This document shows positions 8,237-15,032 of a stretch of DNA of 64,000 nt, in pieces. Under the pieces are notes generated by a model that was not told where the DNA came from, searched no databases, and saw nothing but the letters and a program-made list of their open reading frames with translations. This stretch comes from Salinispora vitiensis (GTDB taxonomy: Bacteria > Actinomycetota > Actinomycetes > Mycobacteriales > Micromonosporaceae), in assembly GCF_000378825.1 (NCBI RefSeq), contig NZ_KB900388.1, positions 543,578-607,577 of the forward strand. The letters run 5' to 3'. Within the stretch, counting starts at the first letter, position 1, and each line of letters opens with the position of its first letter. The translations under genes were made by a program, and so were the position numbers.

Positions 8237-8725
8237 ATCACTGACCTCTACTGGCGTCCGCTCTACCCACAAATGTGGCTGCACGGATTCTTCGCCCCCA
8301 TAGCAGGATACCTTTTCCCCGAAATTCTACCCAAGGTTGGCTCAACTCCATGGTCCGGACAACGCGCGGCAGTACGCGAACTATGGCCCACGAATCTGCC
8401 GGACGGATTCACCGTCGACCTTGAAATTCTGATGCACTGGAACCGTCGTGCCCTACGCCTCCGGCCAGTACTCGCCGACGACTGGGTTAACCCACAAAGA
8501 CCAAAGCCCGAGCTGATGGCGCAGGAGCTTAAAGTCATATTCCAGCACGCCATCGAAACAGGGCGAGCCCAGAGCAACTCTTGGCCTGCCCTGGAAGGTT
8601 GGTACGACCGCATTCACGCCGCCATGGCGGCGTACCAACCAGATAGCGACCAGCCATAACAGTTCGAACAAGACCTGCTACTCAAATCACTGAACTGGCT
8701 TAAGAGCGAAATCGGCAAGATCTAA
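8237..8725 (+). pseudogene. glycosyltransferase, C-terminal fragment
   Basis: The reading frame has no start of its own. It begins in ITDLYWRPLYPQMWLHGFFAPIAGYLFPEILPKVGSTPWSGQ and continues with LPDGFTVDLEILMHWN and LRPVLADDWVNPQRPKPELMAQELK. This resembles the C-terminal half of family 2 glycosyltransferases of the glucosyl-3-phosphoglycerate synthase type. A TAA at 8657 interrupts the frame, but the same frame continues with a plausible ending (QFEQDLLLKSLNWLKSEIGKI) to 8725, so the gene has both a lost N-terminus and an internal stop. It starts at the junction with the integrase-excisionase remnant. Confidence 0.65.
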
Positions 8726-8793
8726 GAATCGTGAACACCCCTTCAATCCGTAACGCGACTCTGAGGCGGTTGTTGCGCGAAGGCGTCGGGCTC

Positions 8794-8883
8794 GGAATCA
8801 CCCCCGCGTATGCGGGGAGCAGAAATGCGCGAGTACCGCCAGGTCGAACTCGCCTGGATCACCCCCGCGTGTGCGGGGAGCAG
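8794..8883 (+). CRISPR. orphan type I-E mini-array, two repeats, one spacer
   Basis: Two 29-base repeats, at 8794-8822 and 8855-8883, share the core CACCCCCGCGT-TGCGGGGAGCAG, the type I-E (E. coli/Streptomyces-like) palindromic repeat. They differ at a few positions (GGAATCAC and TATG against GGATCAC and GTG). The spacer is 8823-8854, exactly 32 bases, giving the 61-bp period typical of type I-E. No cas genes are seen anywhere in the window. It is either the end of a lost array or an orphan array served by Cas proteins elsewhere. Confidence 0.85.
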
Positions 8884-9047
8884 GCTTCCTGAACTGCACT
8901 TCTAAAGATCCACTATGTAGTTTTCGTTCACTTCGACCGAGAAGATTGAAGTCAGGCACCCTTGTGAAGTTGGGAAGGCTGGGTGCAGCATAGCGAGCCC
9001 TCCTCAAGGGATGACGACCTATGGCTGCCCCCTCATCACCGCAAGCC

Positions 9048-9124
9048 CTGGCCCGAACCTCCAACACAACCCGATACCGCTGTTCGGTCACACCCATCTC
9101 CACCAGCACTCGGCGGAGCGTCAC
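9048..9124 (-). pseudogene. IS481-type transposase, N-terminal scrap
   Basis: About 25 residues, MTLRRVLVEMGVTEQRYRVVLEV, resemble the first helix of the helix-turn-helix domain in IS481-family transposases. The similarity ends immediately after. Too short for certainty. Confidence 0.35.
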
Positions 9125-9679
9125 CCATCAAGTCAAGCCAACCTGTAACGCATCAACCGGAGTCGGACAACGCAACTGAAGCGTGTGTGTTCAGAGTTTC
9201 TTTACTTGGTCAAGGGCGGGCCTTCGGCCCGCCGCCGCGTCAGCGCCGGGCCGCGCGTGCGGCCGGTCACGTCCCGGCGCACGCGGCGTACCACCAAGCG
9301 GCCGCCACAACCGTCCAGTCGCACACGAGCAGCTCGGCAACCGACCGTGGGCGGCTAGCCCGGGCAACCGACCGGAACACCGCGCTACGACGACGGGGCG
9401 GGCACCGCCGCGGTACAGCTCTGGACATGACGCGCCAGCGAAGCACTCGCAAGAAACCTGGCAGGGGGGCGGTGGCCGTCGTGCGCGGGCGGACGACTCC
9501 CTGCGTTGGGTGGGACTGCGGTCCGGGTTGGGTCAAACCCTGGCATCTGGGAGGGAGGGGGTGACCGTCGTGCACCAGGTAAACCCTCCAGGGGCCGGGC
9601 CCGTCGTTGGGTGCGGTTGAGGTCAACTGCGCCACTGTGGCGGCGGCCGCGGGGCACCGGGCTCGTGACACGCGGCCGA
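9125..9679. other. no recognisable gene
   Basis: The stretch is very GC-rich with overlapping open frames on both strands but no ribosome binding site or family motif. I see no RNA gene, repeat or terminator that I can support. Confidence 0.35.
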
Positions 9680-9934
9680 CTACGACCTCAGCCGCGCGTC
9701 AGAGCGGGAAGCCCGGCGTAGGCCGGCGAGTCGGACGTAGATCTCTCGGCGGGCGACAGCGTGGCCCTGGCCGTCGAGCTGGTAGCCGGTCAGCCACACC
9801 CAGCCCGGGTAGGTGGGTTGCGGGCACACCGAGATCACCCGGAACACGAAGCTCGGTTGGCGCGCGAATTGCACCGAGGCGTTACGGGTGATCCACACTT
9901 CGTGGCCTGGGGCCGGGGGCTGATGGTGGGGCAT
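9680..9934 (-). CDS. AICE-type hypothetical protein
   Basis: This is an 84-residue protein from ATG 9934 with AAGGAGA 8 bases upstream. Features are GHEVWITRNASVQFARQPSFVFRVI and PTYPGWVWLTGYQLDGQGHAVARREIYVRL, an all-beta-looking basic protein. Proteins of this type sit beside small GntR regulators in integrative conjugative elements of actinomycetes. It is divergent from the GntR gene at 10136, sharing a 200-bp intergenic region. Function is unknown. Confidence 0.6.
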   Translation of the reverse strand: MPHHQPPAPGHEVWITRNASVQFARQPSFVFRVISVCPQPTYPGWVWLTGYQLDGQGHAVARREIYVRLAGLRRASRSDARLRS

Positions 9935-10085
9935 GGTGCCGCGTCTCCTTGGCGTTGATTCCCTGTCCGGCTGGGTCGGAGGTGCCAGCCGAGCAGGGTT
10001 GTCGCCGTACCAGGGCGGGTTCGGGTCCTCCACGTCCAGCACAGCGGATAGCAGCACCGCACCCCAACCGGTACATGGTGGTCCA

Positions 10086-10095
10086 TGGTCTACCA
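10086..10095. promoter_or_regulatory. operator candidate TGGTCTACCA
   Basis: The palindrome TGGT-CT-ACCA, with a related half site 10 bp upstream (TGGTCCATGG), lies in the divergent region between 9934 and 10136. Short TGGT/ACCA-type palindromes suit GntR-type regulators. A likely -10 box TAGTGT (10124-10129) lies only 7 bp before the GntR start, so that message may be nearly leaderless. Confidence 0.4.
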
Positions 10096-10135
10096 AGCCT
10101 GACCAGGGTGGTTTCCCTCGGCATAGTGTCGGAGC

Positions 10136-10366
10136 ATGATCGACCCTGAGGGTCCGGTGCCGGTCTACCAGCAGTTGGCGGCGATCCTGCGTGAGCGGAT
10201 CGAGCGCGGGGACCTGCCGCCCAACCGGCCGATCCCGAGTGTGGCTCGGCTTCAGCAGGAGTACGGCCTTGCGCGCGGCACCATCCTGCACACCGTTCGG
10301 GTGTTGGTCGATGAGGGCCTGGTATACGTGGTGCCCGGTAAGGGAACCTTCGTCAAGGAGCCCTAA
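10136..10366 (+). CDS. small GntR-family regulator
   Basis: The 76-residue protein consists of only the GntR winged-helix DNA-binding domain. Its elements are VPVYQQLAAILRERIERGDL, IPSVARLQQEYGLARGTILHTVRVLVDEGL and VPGKGTFV. It lacks the C-terminal ligand domain of ordinary GntR proteins. Such minimal proteins are common in actinomycete integrative conjugative elements, in the role of a KorSA-like repressor controlling transfer and replication genes. It probably represses itself and the divergent gene at 9934. GGAG lies too close to the ATG to act normally, consistent with leaderless translation. Confidence 0.8.
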   Translation: MIDPEGPVPVYQQLAAILRERIERGDLPPNRPIPSVARLQQEYGLARGTILHTVRVLVDEGLVYVVPGKGTFVKEP

Positions 10367-10411
10367 GCGGGTCGTATTACAGGTTCAAGCTCCGGCGTGG
10401 CAGCTCATCCA

Positions 10412-10434
10412 ATGATGATTGATCATGTCATCAT
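10412..10434. promoter_or_regulatory. inverted repeat before PD-(D/E)XK-like gene
   Basis: ATGATGA and TCATCAT are separated by 9 bases that include the palindrome TGATCA. The repeat lies just before the start of the next gene and may be an operator or the edge of the inserted low-GC segment. Confidence 0.35.
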
Positions 10435-10441
10435 TGCTGTT

Positions 10442-11029
10442 ATGGCGAACGTAAAGCCAGGTAAGCCGCTCAACTTTGCCGATATTCCAGTAGCAAACGT
10501 CGAGTGGAATGCCAGAAACTACTGGCCTAATGAGGTTGGGAACCTGACGCCGTGGGTAATTCAGCATCTGGACGATATAGGGCATGTGTTGGGAATGCGG
10601 CTGGAAGCCCAGACTCTACGCCGCGAAGTGCGGCTTGGATCCTTTCGTGCAGACCTAGTACTTGAAGATAGTCAAGGTCGAACTGTTCTGATGGAGCTTC
10701 AGTTTGGCCCTAGTGATCACGAGCATCTTGCGAAGGTAGTAACCTACGCATCTGAATCTTCAGCCGATGCTATCGTGTGGATTGTAGCGGGAACTGGAGG
10801 TCGGATCAGGCCCAATAACCCGATTCGGCCTGAGCATCAACGAATCTTGGCCTGGCTCAACCGCGAGATTCGCCAAAGCGCTACATTTTATGGCTTGTCG
10901 ATCGAGCTCGAGTCCGAACCATCGAAGATGCCGCATGCAGATCTTCCATTACTTCCCAGGCTCAAGTTGGTCGTCGGACCCGAAGGTTCCGCGGTTGGAC
11001 CCGAACGGGTTGTTCCTCCAGGTGGATAG
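10442..11029 (+). CDS. PD-(D/E)XK-like protein
   Basis: From ATG 10442 the protein has 195 residues. The core GSFRADLVLEDSQGRTVLMELQFGPSDHEHLAKVVTYA has the D-x(n)-E-x-Q arrangement of restriction-endonuclease-fold proteins of the DUF4268-like group. It is followed by ADAIVWIV and PEHQRILAWLNREI, also typical of that group. Glutamine replaces the usual lysine, a variant seen in active and inactive members. GC content is visibly lower than in neighbouring genes and the codon use is different, pointing to recent transfer. An upstream ATG (10412) is possible, but it would put the start inside an inverted repeat. Role in defence is an inference. Confidence 0.65.
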   Translation: MANVKPGKPLNFADIPVANVEWNARNYWPNEVGNLTPWVIQHLDDIGHVLGMRLEAQTLRREVRLGSFRADLVLEDSQGRTVLMELQFGPSDHEHLAKVVTYASESSADAIVWIVAGTGGRIRPNNPIRPEHQRILAWLNREIRQSATFYGLSIELESEPSKMPHADLPLLPRLKLVVGPEGSAVGPERVVPPGG

Positions 11030-11197
11030 TCGGCCTAGGGCCTCCGCTGGGTGTCGGCATGGGTGAAGCGATGAGCGGCAAGGCCGAGCGGGTACAGCAG
11101 CGATGTACAGCAACCTACGAACCCGAACAGAACTACGGCGAGCCTCATGGAGCCAGTCACCAGCGGCGCAAACCCAACGCAACCCTGTTGCCGATCT

Positions 11198-11240
11198 CTG
11201 GGGGTCAAGGGGTCGTCGGTTCGAATCCGGCCGTCCCGAC
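11198..11240 (+). repeat. tRNA-Pro-like 3' end, att copy 2
   Basis: This 43-bp copy is identical to copy 3 and one base different from copy 1. Again no 5' half of a tRNA is present. It most likely marks the right end of the first element and the left end of the next. Confidence 0.7.
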
Positions 11241-11246
11241 GCAGTT

Positions 11247-11281
11247 CAAAGGGCACATCGGATTGATGGATGTGCCCTTTG
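11247..11281 (+). terminator. terminator after att copy 2
   Basis: The stem CAAAGGGCACATC and GATGTGCCCTTTG is a perfect 13-bp pair with a 9-base loop. Confidence 0.7.
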
Positions 11282-11366
11282 ATGGCTGGGTGACTAGCTG
11301 AGTGACTATGCCTTAATGGTGGGGTAGAGGTCGACGGAGCCGCTTCTGGTCAGGGAGCATGTAGCG

Positions 11367-11747
11367 GTGAGTTTTTATCTTGTGGTCCTGGCGGTCGAGC
11401 CTTCCGCAACGGCACATGATGTGCGGCAGATGGCCGATCACTGCACCGGCACGGAACACCGAGACGGTGAGCTCGACCAGCGGATCGTCTCTTTCTATGA
11501 GGAACTGCGTGCACGCTTCCCGGACCATCCGCCATATGACCCGGAGTCGCCTTGGATGTCAGCACCCCTAGCTGTCGGCATCGATCACGTGAGCCTGACC
11601 ATCAGCTACTCACCACGGGGCGAGGCAGCGGTCGACGTCGTCCTGGATCTAGCGGAGCGCTACGGTCTGGTCATCCACGATCCCCAGTTCGACGAGGTCT
11701 TCGGCCTGCGTGGGGACTATGAGGTCCCGGTGGGACCGAGTGACTAA
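11367..11747 (+). CDS. conserved hypothetical protein
   Basis: This is a 126-residue soluble protein from GTG 11367. It opens with SFYLVVLAVEPSATAHDVRQMADHC and continues with RIVSFYEELRARFPDHPPYD, SPWMSAPLAVGIDHVSLTISYS and VDVVLDLAERYGLVIHDPQFDEV. It resembles small streptomycete proteins of unknown function, sometimes considered immunity-like because they occur singly near toxins and mobile DNA. There is no toxin gene beside it here. It is the only gene between att copies 2 and 3, so it may be the cargo left from a small element. Confidence 0.6.
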   Translation: MSFYLVVLAVEPSATAHDVRQMADHCTGTEHRDGELDQRIVSFYEELRARFPDHPPYDPESPWMSAPLAVGIDHVSLTISYSPRGEAAVDVVLDLAERYGLVIHDPQFDEVFGLRGDYEVPVGPSD

Positions 11748-11854
11748 CTGAGTGACGACTGGGATCGACGTCGGCGGACAACCGTGGATGCCCGAGGTCC
11801 TTTCTCGCAGCTTATCTGTCTTGGGGGAGCAGGTCGGGCGGTTGTGTTGGTTCC

Positions 11855-11897
11855 CTGGGGGTCAAGGGGTCGTCGGTTCGAATCCGGCCGTCCCGAC
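11855..11897 (+). repeat. tRNA-Pro-like 3' end, att copy 3
   Basis: The third copy of the 43-bp tRNA 3' end lies 83 bp before the 3' end of an integrase remnant reading towards it. The arrangement is the same as at copy 1. Confidence 0.7.
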
Positions 11898-11906
11898 AGC
11901 ATGATG

Positions 11907-11948
11907 AAAGGCCGCTGGCCGGAGCGTACGCCCTGGTCAACGGCCTTT
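11907..11948 (+). terminator. terminator after att copy 3
   Basis: AAAGGCCG pairs with CGGCCTTT across a structured loop, followed by T residues. It follows the tRNA fragment directly. Confidence 0.6.
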
Positions 11949-11979
11949 TTGCTGTGTTGGCGCAGTGAGGGGCTGCGGT

Positions 11980-12470
11980 CTAGACCGCGCGTAGCTGGGG
12001 ACCATTTGGGGACCGCCGGGCCTTCAGATGGGCGCTCAACGCCGTTCCAGCGTCCGTGATCGATTGTCGGTCCGGGTGTCGGTACCGCTGGGTTGTGGTC
12101 AGCGATCCGTGTCCGGCGATCTTCCGTAGGACGTGCACCGGTACGCCGGCGTCGGCCATCCAGGTCAGCCCGGTGTGTCGTAGGCCGTGGCGGCGCAGGT
12201 GTTCGTGGCCGAGCTTGGTAACTGCGGCATCCCAGTGAGTCGCATCGCGTAGTACGGCGGTGCTTATTTGACGCTGGTGCCGTATTCGGTCAGGCGTTTG
12301 GTCGAGGCGAGCGGTTCAACGCCACCCTGTGCTGCATTGACCACTCCGTCGATCCATGCCTGCGCCTTTTCGGGTGACGACCGACGTGGACTTGGATCGC
12401 CTCTGCTTGCTGGTCGGGTCGGTCCATCGCACCCGTGCGCGGTAGGGGCGAGTGCGGCCCATCCGGAATT
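11980..12470 (-). pseudogene. tyrosine integrase, internal deletion and frameshift
   Basis: The leftward sequence first gives an integrase-like N-terminus (RTRPYRARVRWTDPTSKQRR). After a frameshift it continues with SPEKAQAWIDGVVNAAQGGVEPLASTKRLTEYGTSVK and a stop. It then jumps to the C-terminal end: LGHEHLRRHGLRHTGLTWMADAG (H-x-x-R) and LRKIAGHGSLTTTQRYRHPD with the tyrosine. The core-binding domain and first catalytic arginine are missing. Its position next to att copy 3 matches the layout at copy 1. Clearly inactive. Confidence 0.75.
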
Positions 12471-12499
12471 CGACATCGGCGGACAGCCGGACGCCGCAA

Positions 12500-13110
12500 C
12501 CGACTGGCCGGCCTGGACGGGGTGAAACGCCTCGCCCTCGACGTACTCCCGCTGGACCAGTCGCTCGCGGTGGTCGGGGCGGTCGTCGGACCGGAACGGG
12601 TGGCCGCCGAGTACGACTCGGCGGTCAGACTGGGCGAGCTGTGCGACCACCTGCCGCTCGCGCTCTGGGCGGCGGCGGTACGGATCGCGGTCCGCCCGGC
12701 TGGAGCCTCGGCTACGCAGTCGATCAGCTCGGCGAGGAATCACGTCGGCTGGAGCAACTCGCCTGCGGTGACATGGGGCTGGGTGAACGCCTGCGAGGGA
12801 TCTGCGCCGCCCTGGACACCCTGCCCGCGGCCGCGCTGCGGGTGGTGTCGATGGCTCGGGGACGCGGTCCCGACGCGACCCTGCTGGCCACCCGGATGCG
12901 CCTGCCCTCCACCGCGCCGAGGACGTACTCGAGGCGCTGGTAGGTGCCGGCCTGCTCATCGGCAGCGCCACTCCCGGCAGCTACCGGGATGCCCCTACTG
13001 CTCCGGCTGTTCGCCACCGAGATGGCCGAGCAGCACGCCGTCCCGCTGCGTTTCCACCACAACCCGATGGTCGTCACGGCCAACCGACGGCGGGAACGAC
13101 GTGTGCCCGT
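12500..13110 (+). pseudogene. AfsR/SARP-like regulator, decayed
   Basis: Pieces of an NB-ARC-type transcriptional regulator lie in successive frames. VKRLALDVLPLDQSLAVVGAVVGPERVAAEYDSAVRLGELCDHLPLALWAAAVRIA comes first. WSLGYAVDQLGEESRRLEQLACGDMGLGERLRGICAALDTLPAAALRVVSMA is in the next frame, then DVLEALVGAGLLIGSATPGSYR and MPLLLRLFATEMAEQH. At least two frameshifts break it, and the N-terminal BTAD and ATP-binding regions are absent. Intact relatives control antibiotic clusters. This remnant stands next to an MFS gene, which may once have belonged to the same cluster. Confidence 0.65.
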
Positions 13111-13130
13111 CGAGAACGTGTCGCCGCCGC

Positions 13131-14423
13131 TCAGTCCACCTGGTTCGCGCTCGGCGAGCCCGCTCCGGTCGCCACCGGCGCGACCCGATCGGCCCCGGCC
13201 GCCGGTACGGATTCGCCCTGCGGAGCGCGGCCGAGCAGCTTCTTGTTGACAGCGACCACCAGCGGGCAGACCAGACCGGCGGTGGCCATGAAGATCAACG
13301 CGCTGCGGCTGTCGAACCGCTCCACCAGCCAGCCCGAGACGACCACCCCGGTGGAACTACCGACGGCGATCGACGACGCGATCCAGGCGAAACCCTCGGT
13401 GATCGCCGACCTGGGCACCACGTTGGACAGCACCGAGTAGATGCCGATCAGGGTAGGCGTGATCGCCAGACCCGCGATCACCGCGAACGGCACCATCCAC
13501 CAGAACGACCCGGCGAAGACCAGCGGCACGGTACCGACGCCCAGCAGGGTCGCGGTGCCAGTCAGCCGCCGGACCAGCGGCGCCTTCCAGGTAATGCCGC
13601 CGTAGAGCAGACCGGCGACCATCCCACCGAGAATCGTCAGGCCGATCAGGATCCCGCCGAGGCTGCGGTTGCCCTGTTCGTCGGCGAAGGCGACCAGGGA
13701 CACGTTGCTGGCGCCCAGCCAGCAGCCGAGCGTCAGACAGACCAGCAGCAGCGCCCGCAGGCCCGGCTCGGTGATCGCCCCCCTCTTTGGACCGTCGCTG
13801 GCCGCTGCCAGCGGCGGCTGCGTGGAGCGCTGAAATGCCAGTGCGACCCAGCCGACCAGCACCATGCCGAGAATGACCAGCATGCCGGCGCTCGGGGCGA
13901 GGTAGCCGGCGAGCAGCGTGACGATGACCGGCCCGGTCAGGTAGATGATGTCGTCGATCGACGCCTCGAGGGCGTACGCCGTCGCCTGCCGCGGGGTGCC
14001 ACCGACCAGCGCCGCCCACCGGGCCCGCACCAGCGAGCCGATCGGCAGACCCGAGCCACCGAACACCGCGGCGGTCACGAACAGCGTCCACAACGGCGCA
14101 CCGGACCGGGTCAGTACCACCAGGACGATGATGCTGCCGGCGTGGGCGACCAACGAGGTGAGGATCAACCACTGCTGGCCGCGCCGGTCCGCTAGGCGCC
14201 CCAGCGCCGGCACCGCCACCGCGTTGGACAGGGTCACCACCGAGCTGATGGCACCGGCGATGGCGTACGAGTCGGTGGTGGCCAGCACCATGAGCATGGC
14301 AGCCAGTGCGCGCATCGAGATGGGGAAGCGACCGATCATGGCGGCGACGACAAACCGGGGCGCTCCGCGGATCGCCAACAGCTCCCGGTACGCGTGCAGG
14401 GACTTACCGATGCCGCCCGTCAC
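13131..14423 (-). CDS. MFS transporter
   Basis: This 430-residue membrane protein starts at GTG 14423, with GGAG 8 bases upstream. It has about 12 hydrophobic segments, with LGRLADRRGQQW in the loop after the second (motif A-like) and MVPFAVIAGLAITPTLIGIYSVLSNV in the C-terminal half. The profile resembles actinobacterial MFS exporters found beside regulators. An in-frame extension to 14669 exists, but it lacks hydrophobic sequence and a ribosome binding site and is rejected. The C-terminal 40 residues are hydrophilic. Substrate unknown. Confidence 0.8.
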   Translation of the reverse strand: MTGGIGKSLHAYRELLAIRGAPRFVVAAMIGRFPISMRALAAMLMVLATTDSYAIAGAISSVVTLSNAVAVPALGRLADRRGQQWLILTSLVAHAGSIIVLVVLTRSGAPLWTLFVTAAVFGGSGLPIGSLVRARWAALVGGTPRQATAYALEASIDDIIYLTGPVIVTLLAGYLAPSAGMLVILGMVLVGWVALAFQRSTQPPLAAASDGPKRGAITEPGLRALLLVCLTLGCWLGASNVSLVAFADEQGNRSLGGILIGLTILGGMVAGLLYGGITWKAPLVRRLTGTATLLGVGTVPLVFAGSFWWMVPFAVIAGLAITPTLIGIYSVLSNVVPRSAITEGFAWIASSIAVGSSTGVVVSGWLVERFDSRSALIFMATAGLVCPLVVAVNKKLLGRAPQGESVPAAGADRVAPVATGAGSPSANQVD

Positions 14424-14843
14424 TGCCGATGCTCCGTTCGTCGTCGCGTGCCCGGGCACGCGCTGCTCGTCGCCGCCCCCGGCCGGTGGCGGAACCCTGG
14501 CCGACACCCGCCGCCGGTCAGCCCATTGCGGGAGAATGCCGCAGTGCCGCGACGCCGCCGTGGCGGCTGCGTGCAGTAACGGCCCGGTGCACGCCTCGAT
14601 GTCCGCGACCCTGGCGTCGCACAACTTCTCCAGCCGTTCACTCTGGCCGGCGGAGCCAGCCGGGTGCAATCCGTTTTTTCGCCCGTAGGTCCCGCATCAT
14701 GGCGCGGGTCCGCAGCAGCAGCTGTTCCACCACCCGTTCGCGGGACACCACCGAGCGCGTCGTGGCGACTGCTCCGCAGCATCCAAAGTGGTGTCGAAAC
14801 CCGGTGGCCAAGTCCGTGTGGCCGGTGTGATCATCGACATCTG
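14424..14843. other. no recognisable gene, possibly decayed coding sequence
   Basis: Leftward frames contain stretches that look once-coding (RERVVEQLLLRTRAMMRDLRAKK and RLEKLCDARVADIEACTGPLLHAAATAA), but they are broken by stops and match no family I know. No terminator is evident. Confidence 0.3.
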
Positions 14844-14971
14844 GGGTCGCTAGCTCAACTGGCAGAGCATTCGACTGAGTAGCGCGTCCACTCTCCGCCT
14901 GTGCGGTCATGGAGGCGCTTCCTTCTCCTTGCTGGATCGAAGGGTTCGGGGTTCGAGTCCCCGGCGACCCA
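14844..14971 (+). ncRNA. tRNA-shaped RNA with a structured arm in the anticodon loop
   Basis: All parts of a tRNA are present in normal order. They are acceptor GGGTCGC/GCGACCC (14844-14850, 14964-14970), D-arm GCTC-AACTGGCA-GAGC, anticodon stem TTCGA/TCGAA (14870-14874, 14937-14941), a 5-base variable loop, T-arm CGGGG-TTCGAGT-CCCCG and discriminator A followed by CC. The body most resembles actinobacterial tRNA-Lys. The 7-base anticodon loop is replaced by 62 bases. These fold as a 10-bp helix with one mismatch (14881-14890 with 14910-14919), an internal loop CTCT/TCA, a CCGC-CTGT-GCGG hairpin, then the linker TCCTTCTC (14920-14927). No usable anticodon is visible. The arm is shared, with compensatory changes, with the RNA at 41484. 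It is either a tRNA mimic or an interrupted tRNA. Confidence 0.7.
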
Positions 14972-15032
14972 CCGACCGCACCATTGTGCGAACCGGTGGT
15001 TCTTTCGAAGTGCCCTCGTCCGTTTCGGGCGG

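Noticed and set aside
9183..9671. Overlapping open frames on both strands
   Set aside because: High-GC frames without ribosome binding sites, motifs or coding-like composition.
13131..14669. Extended N-terminus of the second MFS transporter
   Set aside because: The extra 82 residues are hydrophilic and lack a ribosome binding site. GTG 14423 has GGAG at the right distance.
14875..14936. Group I or archaeal-type (bulge-helix-bulge) intron in the tRNA-like gene
   Set aside because: The insert is too short for a group I intron. Its loops are opposite each other (CTCT/TCA), not the 3-4-3 bulge-helix-bulge pattern, and removal of no segment restores a 7-base loop with a CTT anticodon. Not fully excluded.
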